Shown: one piece after another, positions 1-5,532 of the stretch
How the letters are laid out: each line of letters opens with the position of its first letter
Position numbering within the stretch: position 1 is the stretch's first letter
Assembly: GCA_016763395.1 (NCBI GenBank)
Contig: JAESTW010000576.1
Coordinates: 1 to 5,532 of the forward strand
Reading direction: 5' to 3'
Length of the DNA: 5,532 nucleotides
From: Kofleriaceae bacterium
GTDB taxonomy: Bacteria; Myxococcota_A; Polyangia; Haliangiales; Haliangiaceae
Position numbers and translations under genes: made by a program
The notes under the pieces: generated by a model
What the model saw: only the letters and a program-made list of their open reading frames with translations
Told to the model about the DNA's origin: nothing
Databases searched by the model: none

Positions 1-109
1 AGAATTACCTACGTGAACTAGGCGGGAGTGTCAACGGTGCTGGCAATAAATAACGCTTTTGGTTGAGAGCCCTTGGTCTTCGCTGTCCGCGGCGGTAGCA
101 TCCCGGACC
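1..109. other. left-edge non-coding leader before the dehalogenase gene
   Basis: No gene I can support lies in this stretch. An AT-rich patch at about 45-54 (AATAAATAAC) could serve as a -10 region for the dehalogenase gene, but I see no convincing -35 box at the right distance. A TTG at 59 is in frame with the dehalogenase. It would add 17 residues that do not resemble the start of that family, so I treat 59-109 as leader. No clear Shine-Dalgarno motif precedes either start. Confidence 0.5.
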
Positions 110-1009
110 ATGGAAGTGTTGCGAACGCCCGATGAGTACTTTGATAACCTGCCGGGGTACGCCTACACTCCGAAGTATTTTGAGCTGGAAGAACATGAGA
201 ATCTGCGTATGCACTACGTGGACGAAGGGCCGCACAAGGGCCGAGTAATTCTTATGTTGCATGGGGAGCCCTCGTGGAGCTATCTCTATCGCAACATGAT
301 TCCGATATTTGCGGAGGCCGGTTACCGGGCGATAGCGCCTGACCTCATTGGCTTTGGGCGTTCGGACAAGCCGACCAAAGCAAGTGACTATAGTTACGAG
401 CTTCACGAAGAGTGGTTGACCGGGTTTGTCCGGAGAATGAATCTGAAGAACATTGTGCTTGTGTGCCAAGACTGGGGTGGCTTACTCGGACTCCGTTTGG
501 TGGCCAGGTATCCAGAGCTATTCTCGGCAGTGATCGCAGCGAATACCTTTTTGCCCACCGGCAAAGAACCTGTGGGAGTGACATTGGCCAAGTGGCGCTT
601 GTACTCGCAGGAGAATGCGGACTTCAAAATTTCACAGGTCATCGAACGAGGGTGTGATACGGGCCTTAGCGATCAAGTGCGCGGAGCCTACGACGCGCCA
701 TTCCCGGACGAGAGCTACAAAGCGGGAGCCAGGCAGTTTCCTATGCTAGTGCCAACTGAGCCGGACTGTGCCGCTGGCATCGTCAATGCCGAGCTTTGGG
801 GATCTCTGGCGGCTTTCGACAAGCCCTTTGTTACAGCTTTTAGTGATGGAGATCCAATCACCGTCGGGGCGGACAAGGTCTTGCAATCAAAAATTGCGGG
901 CGCGGACAAACGCAAGCACGTAACAATCTCCGGCGGCGGCCACTTCTTGCAGGAAGATCGCGGGCCGGAGCTTGCCAAAGTCGTACTCGACGTCGCCAAC
1001 GCGCTTTAG
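110..1009 (+). CDS. dhmA: haloalkane dehalogenase, subfamily I (alpha/beta hydrolase)
   Basis: Predicted cytoplasmic hydrolase that splits the carbon-halogen bond of haloalkanes with water, giving an alcohol, halide and a proton. Starting at ATG 110 it has 299 residues, typical of the family, and its MEVLRTPDEYFDNLPGY start matches how these proteins usually begin. An in-frame TTG at 59 would add 17 atypical residues. Visible motifs are the oxyanion-hole HGEP at 51-54 followed by SWSYLYR, the nucleophile in CQDWGG (D121) with the halide-binding Trp next to it (W122), the cap-domain W162 as a candidate second halide-binding Trp, the acid D248 in SDGDPIT, and the base H278 in GGHFLQED. The cap segment AYDAPFPDESYKAG (194-207) is also characteristic. 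An HGEP-type motif, an Asp after the nucleophile's domain and a Trp-Trp halide pair point to subfamily I (DhlA/DhmA-like) rather than LinB/DhaA. The gene stands alone and converges with sthA. The family is firm; true substrate and activity are inferred, since related folds include other alpha/beta hydrolases. Confidence 0.9.
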   Translation: MEVLRTPDEYFDNLPGYAYTPKYFELEEHENLRMHYVDEGPHKGRVILMLHGEPSWSYLYRNMIPIFAEAGYRAIAPDLIGFGRSDKPTKASDYSYELHEEWLTGFVRRMNLKNIVLVCQDWGGLLGLRLVARYPELFSAVIAANTFLPTGKEPVGVTLAKWRLYSQENADFKISQVIERGCDTGLSDQVRGAYDAPFPDESYKAGARQFPMLVPTEPDCAAGIVNAELWGSLAAFDKPFVTAFSDGDPITVGADKVLQSKIAGADKRKHVTISGGGHFLQEDRGPELAKVVLDVANAL

Positions 1010-1043
1010 AGCACTCTTTGGGGTGCCCTTAGCAATCCAAGAT

Positions 1044-1064
1044 CAGCGGAACCGTTTCCCGCTG
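1044..1064. terminator. candidate bidirectional terminator hairpin between dehalogenase and sthA
   Basis: CAGCGG at 1044-1049 pairs perfectly with CCGCTG at 1059-1064. Read on the - strand, one G-T and one A-T pair can extend the stem to 8 base pairs around a 5-base loop. It lies one base past the sthA stop codon and 34 bases past the dehalogenase stop, as expected for convergent genes. Neither side has a strong T run, so it is not a textbook intrinsic terminator. It could instead be a 3'-end stabilising stem. Confidence 0.4.
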
Positions 1065-1065
1065 G

Positions 1066-2475
1066 TTACACCGCAATGGGCTCAGCGGCTGTCGCCACCC
1101 CACGGTTGACCAGATCTAGCGCCGCGATTCGGTACGATTCGGCCAACGTTGGGAAGTTGAATATGTTCTCGATGAAGGCATCGACTGTCCAACCCGAGAT
1201 GAGAGCGACTTGGGCGATGTGGATCAAGTTGCATGCACCTTCTCCAAGAATGTGAGCGCCTAGTAATTTATCGCCCTTTGCGTCCGCTACGAGTTTTACA
1301 ATGCCGTTTCCAAGCTCAGAGATTTTCCCACGAGCCACTTCTGAATAGTTCGCCCGGCCAACTGTACATGACCCGAATTTCTTGATCGCCTCTTCTTCGG
1401 TTAGTCCGACACTCGAAATTTCCGGGATGGTATAGATTCCGATCGGTGTAAATGTAGAGTTTGCCCCTTGAGGAAGTCCCAGAGCATGACACACGGCTCG
1501 GCGCCCCTGTTCCATAGAGGTACTCGCCAGCGCAGGGAAGCCGATTACATCTCCGACTGCATAGATGGAGGGAACTTTCGTCTGGCAGTTCTCATCGACT
1601 ACGACTTGTTTGCGCTTGGACAGCTCGACTCCGAGTTCTTCTAGCCCTAGCCCTTCGACATTGGCCAAGCGACCAAGGGCACAAAGCACCTTGTCACTGC
1701 GGATAATCTCACCGCTTTCAAGCTCAGTGACCGTTGACTCGAGCCCGTCCCAAGAACACGATTTGATCTTGGCGTTGGGGATGTATCGTCCACCGTTGGA
1801 TTCAAAGTCAGCGACAAAGCGGGCACACAGCTCTGGATCCATAAACGATACCGGTGCGCTACCGCCGTCAATAATTGTCACCTCGGTTCCCAAAGAAGCA
1901 AAGATAGACGCGTACTCGGACGCAATGACACCAGCGCCCAGAACGGTCAGGGATTTGGGCAAATAGATCATGGACAATATCGAATCGCTGTCCAGGATAT
2001 GCTCGTGGTCAACCGGGATCTCTGGTGGTTTCCGCGGTCGTGAGCCTGTTGCCACGATAATGAGGGCTGCTTCGAGCTCTACTTTTTGTCCGTGTATTTT
2101 TGTAACTGTGACACAGTCTTTACCGGTGACGCTGGCTCGTCCTCGGACAAGATCAATGTTGTTTCGCTTGAGTTGTGCGGCGATGGTCTGTGTATGGCTG
2201 TCAATGACGTCGTCAAGTCGGCGCATCAATGTAGCCACTTCGACATTGGGCTGCATCTTGACTTCCGCATAATCACTGGCGTCTCTGAGTTGTCGCAGGT
2301 TGAGCGCGGTCGCCCGCAAGGTCTTACTGGGAATCGTTCCACGAAAGACGCACGCGCCACCGACTCCTCGTTCGAGCTCGACGACCGCAACAGAACGCCC
2401 CGATTTCGAGGCTTGTACAGCAGCTTTTTGTCCGGCTGGGCCACTGCCGATAACTACTACGTCGTATTTGGTCAT
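1066..2475 (-). CDS. sthA: soluble pyridine nucleotide transhydrogenase (Si-specific NAD(P)+ transhydrogenase)
   Basis: Cytoplasmic FAD flavoprotein that moves hydride between NADPH and NAD+, usually to remove excess NADPH. It has 469 residues (E. coli SthA has 466). The order is: FAD-binding Rossmann motif GSGPAG (10-15); the GGACVFRGTIPSK segment (39-51); VATGSRP (141-147); SDSILSM (163-169); the nicotinamide-nucleotide Rossmann motif GAGVIASEYASIF (180-192); the second FAD motif YAVGDVIG (305-312); and a dimerisation domain with GIYTIPEISSVG (346-357) and FNFPTLAESYR (439-449). The redox disulfide of lipoamide dehydrogenase or glutathione reductase is absent: C42 is present but the partner position is T47. 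The usual active-site His before PTL is F441 (Tyr in E. coli SthA). Both traits separate SthA from those relatives. The start ATG overlaps the stop of the upstream HDOD gene as ATGA, so the two are probably co-transcribed and translationally coupled. Odd: the third glycine of the second Rossmann motif is A185, while D203 ends the next beta strand; these give conflicting hints on cofactor preference. Confidence 0.92.
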   Translation of the reverse strand: MTKYDVVVIGSGPAGQKAAVQASKSGRSVAVVELERGVGGACVFRGTIPSKTLRATALNLRQLRDASDYAEVKMQPNVEVATLMRRLDDVIDSHTQTIAAQLKRNNIDLVRGRASVTGKDCVTVTKIHGQKVELEAALIIVATGSRPRKPPEIPVDHEHILDSDSILSMIYLPKSLTVLGAGVIASEYASIFASLGTEVTIIDGGSAPVSFMDPELCARFVADFESNGGRYIPNAKIKSCSWDGLESTVTELESGEIIRSDKVLCALGRLANVEGLGLEELGVELSKRKQVVVDENCQTKVPSIYAVGDVIGFPALASTSMEQGRRAVCHALGLPQGANSTFTPIGIYTIPEISSVGLTEEEAIKKFGSCTVGRANYSEVARGKISELGNGIVKLVADAKGDKLLGAHILGEGACNLIHIAQVALISGWTVDAFIENIFNFPTLAESYRIAALDLVNRGVATAAEPIAV

Positions 2476-3284
2476 CGGACAATCGCCTCAATTCGTTCGT
2501 CGTGACCCATGATTTTCTCGAGGTGGTCTGGGTAAATACTGAGTTCCTCTAATACCGGCAAGCTGCTAACAGTCTCGTCGGTGTCGCCGTTTAGGAGTGC
2601 GCTTGCTAGGGCACTCGACAGATGTACAATTGCTGCCACATGCCGATGGTCTTCGGCTTTTTCGTAGTCGTTGGAATTTGCGATTGCGGTTGTGACTTGA
2701 CTTGGCAGGTTCCAGTCATCGGTTGCTTTTAGCCCGATGCTGACATGCAGTTGTTCCAGTAGCGGACGAAGTTCATCATCCCCGGTCGACTTTTTTTTAC
2801 CATCGACTTCTGCGACAGCCTTAAGAACAATTGGCATTCCGATCCGGTGCAGCAAACCGCAGATATAGGCTGCCTCGACGTTTCGCCGCTGCTGCCTAGC
2901 GACTTCTTTGGCAAAAAGTGCAGAGGCTAGCGCGTGGCTCCAAAGCTCTTTCGATAACTCTTTGTATTTCTTTTTGGGAAAGAGCGAGCCTTTGACACAG
3001 ATCGTAACTGCCAACTCTGCCACGGTTTGCATTCCCAGAATCGTGATGGCCTGTTGAAGGGATACGATTGAGCGGGCTCCTGCGTACGCCGGGGAATTAG
3101 CCATTGCCAACAAGGAGGTCGCCAAGGCCTGATCTTGGTAGATAAGCTCAGCCAGATCTCGAGCAGTAGAGTCCTCGTCTTGCGCTAAGGCGAGTGCTTG
3201 TGTGGCGATTTGCGGTAGCGCAGGAATGTCGAATGACTGCTCTTCCAGCTGTTTGGTGACGTCTTGTAATAACTGATCTGACAT
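2472..3284 (-). CDS. HDOD-domain signalling protein (degenerate HD domain)
   Basis: HDOD proteins are all-helical, non-catalytic relatives of HD and HD-GYP phosphohydrolases, thought to act as scaffolds in signalling, motility or stress control. From ATG 3284 the protein has 270 residues; a TTG six bases upstream (3290) would add only two, and neither has a clear Shine-Dalgarno. The domain spans about residues 18-215, with the family signatures LPQIA (23-27), ANSPAYAG (62-69), SLQQAITILG (75-84) and GLLHRIGMPIVL (143-154). The metal site is broken: the HD pair is H146-R147, the later Asp in the usual HLAD-like stretch is Ser (HLSS, 221-224), and the double-His position reads NSND. H117 and H180 remain. 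No output domain, signal peptide or membrane segment is attached; residues 216-270 are a short helical tail. It is the first gene of an operon with sthA, and its promoter region is shared with the divergent XRE-cupin gene. An A8 run at codons 163-165 is notable. The family is sure; the specific role is unknown. Confidence 0.9.
   Translation of the reverse strand: MSDQLLQDVTKQLEEQSFDIPALPQIATQALALAQDEDSTARDLAELIYQDQALATSLLAMANSPAYAGARSIVSLQQAITILGMQTVAELAVTICVKGSLFPKKKYKELSKELWSHALASALFAKEVARQQRRNVEAAYICGLLHRIGMPIVLKAVAEVDGKKKSTGDDELRPLLEQLHVSIGLKATDDWNLPSQVTTAIANSNDYEKAEDHRHVAAIVHLSSALASALLNGDTDETVSSLPVLEELSIYPDHLEKIMGHDERIEAIVR
2486..2489 (-). promoter_or_regulatory. ribosome binding site of sthA inside the HDOD gene
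   Basis: The - strand reads GAGG here, 10 bases upstream of the sthA ATG, within the last codons of the HDOD gene. With the ATGA stop-start overlap, this supports reinitiation or coupled translation of sthA by ribosomes finishing the HDOD reading frame. The spacing is slightly long. Confidence 0.45.
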
Positions 3285-3361
3285 GGGCAAGAGGTGAATC
3301 GGCTACTTCACTCGATCTCATTAGTCTTTGCGGTGACGAGCTGTATAAGCTAGGAAAATCA
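3285..3361. promoter_or_regulatory. divergent intergenic control region between HDOD-sthA and the XRE-cupin gene
   Basis: These 77 bases must hold the promoters of both divergent units unless one is transcribed from inside the other gene. Towards the regulator, TATAAG at 3344-3349 is a plausible -10 box, but the matching -35 position (TTAGTC, 3321-3326) is poor. Two repeats could be operators: GTGAA-N8-TTCAC at 3294-3311, and AGCT-N5-AGCT at 3339-3351, which covers the -10 box. XRE-type regulators commonly repress their own promoter through such short repeats; assignment to this protein is inference. Confidence 0.4.
3352..3355 (+). promoter_or_regulatory. ribosome binding site of the XRE-cupin gene
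   Basis: AGGA lies six bases before the ATG at 3362, a good Shine-Dalgarno spacing. It supports this start over any alternative. Confidence 0.7.
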
Positions 3362-3907
3362 ATGAGTTCCGTATCTGAAAATTTGGCAGACAATACCAAG
3401 AGCTTGCGTGAGGCCCGCGGGTTGACCCAGGCACAAATCGCCAAGACCGCAGGAATTCCCCGGCCGACCTGGGCCAATATTGAGAGCGGAAGCGCTAACC
3501 CGACGTTGCAGGTGTTGCTAAAAATGGCTGAGGCTTTGCAAGTTTCGCTGGAGGAGTTGATTGCTCCGCCCCGAGCGTCCGCAAAGCTCTACTTGCGCGA
3601 TAGCCTGCCCAGCAAAAAGCGCGGACAAGTTTCTATTCAAAAGCTCCTGCCCGAGCCGCTGGTCGGATTGGACATGGAACGACTGGTGTTGCCGCCGGGA
3701 GCCACGATGCGGGGCATTCCACATACGCCGGGCACGCGGGAATTTTTAACATGTGAGCAGGGACTCATCGAACTCAAAGAGGCGGACACATGCTGGAAAC
3801 TTGGACCTGGCGATGTGCTCGTGTTCCGGGGAGACCAGAAACATTGGTATCACAACCCAGGCGGTCGAGTGGCGATTGCGTACTCTGTGATTTCGCTGGC
3901 TGCGTAG
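3362..3907 (+). CDS. XRE-family transcriptional regulator with C-terminal cupin domain
   Basis: A two-domain DNA-binding regulator of 181 residues, the usual size for XRE-cupin proteins. Residues 6-67 form the Cro/C1-type helix-turn-helix: LREARGLTQAQIAK (15-28) covers the first helices, GIPRPTWANIESGSANPTL (31-49) holds the recognition helix, and LLKMAEALQVSLEELI (52-67) the last two. Residues 104-181 are a small cupin beta-barrel that probably senses a small ligand. Its first motif keeps H121 and E127 (HTPGTRE), but the second His of the canonical HxH is P123. Its second motif, GDVLVFRGDQKHWYHN (150-165), keeps H161, with R156 and D158 in place of the usual Pro and Gly. Metal binding is therefore uncertain. 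Relatives control amino-acid, polyamine or stress genes, but nothing here identifies the ligand. It is divergent from HDOD-sthA, so self-repression and control of that operon are reasonable inferences. The ribosome binding site AGGA supports the start. Confidence 0.93.
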   Translation: MSSVSENLADNTKSLREARGLTQAQIAKTAGIPRPTWANIESGSANPTLQVLLKMAEALQVSLEELIAPPRASAKLYLRDSLPSKKRGQVSIQKLLPEPLVGLDMERLVLPPGATMRGIPHTPGTREFLTCEQGLIELKEADTCWKLGPGDVLVFRGDQKHWYHNPGGRVAIAYSVISLAA

Positions 3908-3915
3908 AGCCTGCT

Positions 3916-3944
3916 ACCAGCGTTTTGAAGCTGGTGACCAAAAC
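3916..3944. terminator. overlapping inverted repeats between convergent XRE-cupin and Hsp70 genes
   Basis: Two interlocked inverted repeats sit in the 52-base convergent gap. ACCAGC (3916-3921) pairs with GCTGGT (3930-3935) around an 8-base loop. GTTTTG (3922-3927) pairs with CAAAAC (3939-3944) around an 11-base loop. Each arm of one lies in the loop or flank of the other, so both cannot form simply at once. There is no clean T run after either on either strand, so a role as a bidirectional terminator is only likely by position. Confidence 0.35.
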
Positions 3945-3959
3945 AGATCGTCCGAAGTT

Positions 3960-5532
3960 CTAGTCGTCCGCGACTAGGCGAAGTCCGGCGGGCAGAGAAT
4001 CACCTAGGGCAACTCGTTCTTCTCGGGCTTCCAACTCGACAACTTCTTCGACCAGCTTTGCGGTTCGCGTTCCACCCGGACAACTGTGCAATCGCTGTGC
4101 GAGCTTCGTACGCAATTCATCGTCAATGTCTCTAGCGCGGTCACCGGTCTTTCGTCCGAGTTGTGCCATTGGGAAAGCAGCTTTCTCTGGATTTGGCCAG
4201 TCGTAGCTGAGTACGGCTTCTAGCCATTTGTTGACCTTCTGTGGCGATACGACTGCGTTTAGCGGGCCGTAGAGCGGAACTCGTCCGCCGATTCGTCCGA
4301 GAGCCCAGAAATGTATCGGCTCTGCACGGTCCTTTTTTGACTCGAGGCGCCGGATAAGCTCATCTCCGAGTTTGCCTTTACTGGAGGCGGAAATTCGCTT
4401 GAGTCCGGCGATGGTGCGCCACATTTCTTCGGCCTCTTGCCTGGTTGGCTTTGCCCGGTGCCACTTTTTCTTCTGGTTCTTGCTGGGCAAAAAGAGCTGA
4501 GCGATTCGATCGTAAATTTGCTCTTGTTGTCCGCGGCTCATGCCACCACCAATTCGTCGCCACAAGATCCACCACGCCAACCGGCAGGCTTCTTGTTTGT
4601 CGTGAACCAGGCCCTCGTTGAACACGCCCCACATCTGCTTGATGCGCCAATCGTCCAGAGGAGCACCGCTACCCGGACGCAGACAGAAACCACAGAGATT
4701 GAGCCAGCGTGATTCGTAGTCAGCAGACTTTTTACGGCAATCCTCAACATCTAAAGTAGCGTCGAAGAGCGCACGGGCCGTTCCCATGTTCCACTCATCG
4801 CGTCGAAGTCCTAAGATTTTTTCTAGCTGTTTGATGAGCTGGGCAGGTTTGATATCGCTCTGGCCGCGAAAGCTAGCCCGCAGTAACTCTTGCGCAGGCA
4901 CGACTTCAGCTGCGAGTTGCGGATCTTCCTCCTTGGCGGCGCCGCCAGCACGCATGTCGAAGCTGAGCCGCCAGCGCTCGCCCTTATCGCCAGTTTCCTT
5001 GCACCAAATCTCCAGTGAACCGAGCTCGGTGACTTTGATTTCTAGCTGAACAGTGGTCTTGGAACGTCCAGGAGCGCGCAACACGGTGACGATTGGTGGC
5101 AACTCCAGAAGGTCGCTATCGTCTTCGCTAGAGTCCGCGAGTCCGTCTCCGATTGCGGCCAACTCGCCCGGCTTGTCTTCCCGGGTGCTGGAACTAAAGA
5201 GCTTGAAACTCACCGGTCGATTGCACAGAAGCTCAAAGTCTCGATCCAGGCGCAGGGTGGTTCCCTCTTCCAACCCTTTTCCGGCCAGACATACGGCCAT
5301 GAGATTGCGATCGCCACTCGCGTCTTTGGCCGAGTCGACACCGACGTAGAAGGAGCGCGGTGTGCCTCCCCGAATTCTAGCGCCCTGTCCGCGCCGGACA
5401 AGACCGTAGTAGGCAGCACCTTTGGCCACAGCCATTTCGGGTAGAGCATTGCTGAGTTCTTCAACCGGAGAATCTTGCCAGCTTTTGATCTGGTCCAAAA
5501 CCCGGGTTTTAAGGGTTGCAGGAGTCATCGCG
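3960..5532 (-). CDS. Hsp70-family protein with DUF3731-type C-terminal domain (partial, 5' end outside window)
   Basis: The C-terminal part of a large DnaK-like chaperone relative; the reading frame runs open through the right edge. An ATG at 5528 is in frame but is unlikely to be the start. The first visible residues (numbered from that Met) already match the last part of an Hsp70 nucleotide-binding domain, including PEMAVAKGAAYYGLVRRG (30-47), and several hundred residues should lie upstream. Residues 50-190 look like a diverged beta-rich substrate-binding region, with an acidic insert near 131-142 (SSEDDSDLLELP) and conserved-looking TELGSLEIWCKETG (167-180). Residues about 226-515 form a helical region typical of the DUF3731 tail: ARALFDATLD (251-260), RWLNLCGFCLRPGSGAPLDDWR (274-295), AWWILWRRIGGG (318-329) and GRIGGRVPLYGPLNAVV (411-427). 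No signal peptide or membrane segment is visible in this part. Full-length relatives, from memory, are about 900 residues and differ from housekeeping DnaK; their clients are unknown. It converges on the XRE-cupin gene and shows no sign of damage. Confidence 0.87.
   Translation of the reverse strand, partial: AMTPATLKTRVLDQIKSWQDSPVEELSNALPEMAVAKGAAYYGLVRRGQGARIRGGTPRSFYVGVDSAKDASGDRNLMAVCLAGKGLEEGTTLRLDRDFELLCNRPVSFKLFSSSTREDKPGELAAIGDGLADSSEDDSDLLELPPIVTVLRAPGRSKTTVQLEIKVTELGSLEIWCKETGDKGERWRLSFDMRAGGAAKEEDPQLAAEVVPAQELLRASFRGQSDIKPAQLIKQLEKILGLRRDEWNMGTARALFDATLDVEDCRKKSADYESRWLNLCGFCLRPGSGAPLDDWRIKQMWGVFNEGLVHDKQEACRLAWWILWRRIGGGMSRGQQEQIYDRIAQLFLPSKNQKKKWHRAKPTRQEAEEMWRTIAGLKRISASSKGKLGDELIRRLESKKDRAEPIHFWALGRIGGRVPLYGPLNAVVSPQKVNKWLEAVLSYDWPNPEKAAFPMAQLGRKTGDRARDIDDELRTKLAQRLHSCPGGTRTAKLVEEVVELEAREERVALGDSLPAGLRLVADD

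Noticed and set aside
59..109. TTG start at 59 for the dehalogenase, giving a 316-residue protein
   Set aside because: The 17 extra residues do not look like the family N-terminus, there is no Shine-Dalgarno, and the ATG at 110 gives the typical start and length.
5..469. 154-residue - strand frame opposite the dehalogenase
   Set aside because: It lies antisense to a clear enzyme, is rich in Arg, His and Pro without a recognisable domain, and is best explained as a shadow frame.
1011..1026. GCAC-N8-GTGC inverted repeat just after the dehalogenase stop
   Set aside because: Only a 4-base stem with a long loop and no T run; the hairpin at 1044-1064 is the better terminator candidate.
1066..2475. 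Lipoamide dehydrogenase, mercuric reductase or glutathione reductase as the product
   Set aside because: The second redox Cys is Thr (T47) and the active-site His is Phe (F441), while GIYTIPEISSVG and SDSILSM match SthA.
2086..2505. 139-residue + strand frame antisense to sthA and the HDOD 3' end
   Set aside because: No domain or ribosome site is visible, and it covers the well-conserved N-terminal FAD-binding region of SthA; it is a by-product of codon bias.
3148..3477. 109-residue - strand frame spanning the divergent region and the XRE-cupin start
   Set aside because: It overlaps two genes with clear families in other frames, and its composition is like a random Arg/Ser-rich translation.
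5526..5528. ATG at 5528 as the true start of the Hsp70-family gene
   Set aside because: The protein begins in the middle of an Hsp70 nucleotide-binding domain and the frame stays open to the window edge, so the real start lies outside.

Overview
The window reads as an ordinary, densely coded stretch of a Gram-negative bacterial chromosome with moderate GC content. It holds four complete genes and one gene cut by the right edge. I saw no rRNA, tRNA, CRISPR array, insertion sequence or phage gene. No gene here fixes the taxon. A soluble transhydrogenase, a stand-alone HDOD protein, a DUF3731-type Hsp70 and a subfamily I haloalkane dehalogenase would fit a Planctomycetota (Pirellulaceae-like) genome, or a marine gamma- or deltaproteobacterium. 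The weak Shine-Dalgarno signals at two of the four visible starts lean slightly towards Planctomycetota. This placement is inference only.

Layout from left to right: (1) a + strand haloalkane dehalogenase (best start ATG at 110, ending 1009). (2) A 56-base convergent gap with a GC-rich hairpin at 1044-1064. (3) A - strand two-gene operon, read right to left: an HDOD-domain protein (3284 to 2472), then the soluble pyridine nucleotide transhydrogenase SthA (2475 to 1066). The two overlap by ATGA, which suggests translational coupling. (4) A 77-base divergent control region (3285-3361). (5) A + strand XRE-cupin transcriptional regulator (3362-3907). (6) A 52-base convergent gap with two overlapping, mutually exclusive inverted repeats (3916-3944). 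(7) The C-terminal part of a - strand Hsp70-family protein carrying the substrate-binding region and a DUF3731-type C-terminal domain (3960 to beyond 5532).

Functionally, the centre pairs a non-catalytic signalling scaffold (HDOD) with an enzyme that balances NADPH and NADH. It is flanked by a divergent XRE-cupin regulator that could control both sides of the shared intergenic region. The dehalogenase and the Hsp70 each converge on this central block and look like independent transcription units. I do not find a clear novel multi-gene system. The points most worth a second look are the HDOD-SthA coupling, the mixed cofactor-specificity signals in SthA, the A8 slippery run inside the HDOD gene, and the possible operator repeats in the divergent intergenic region.
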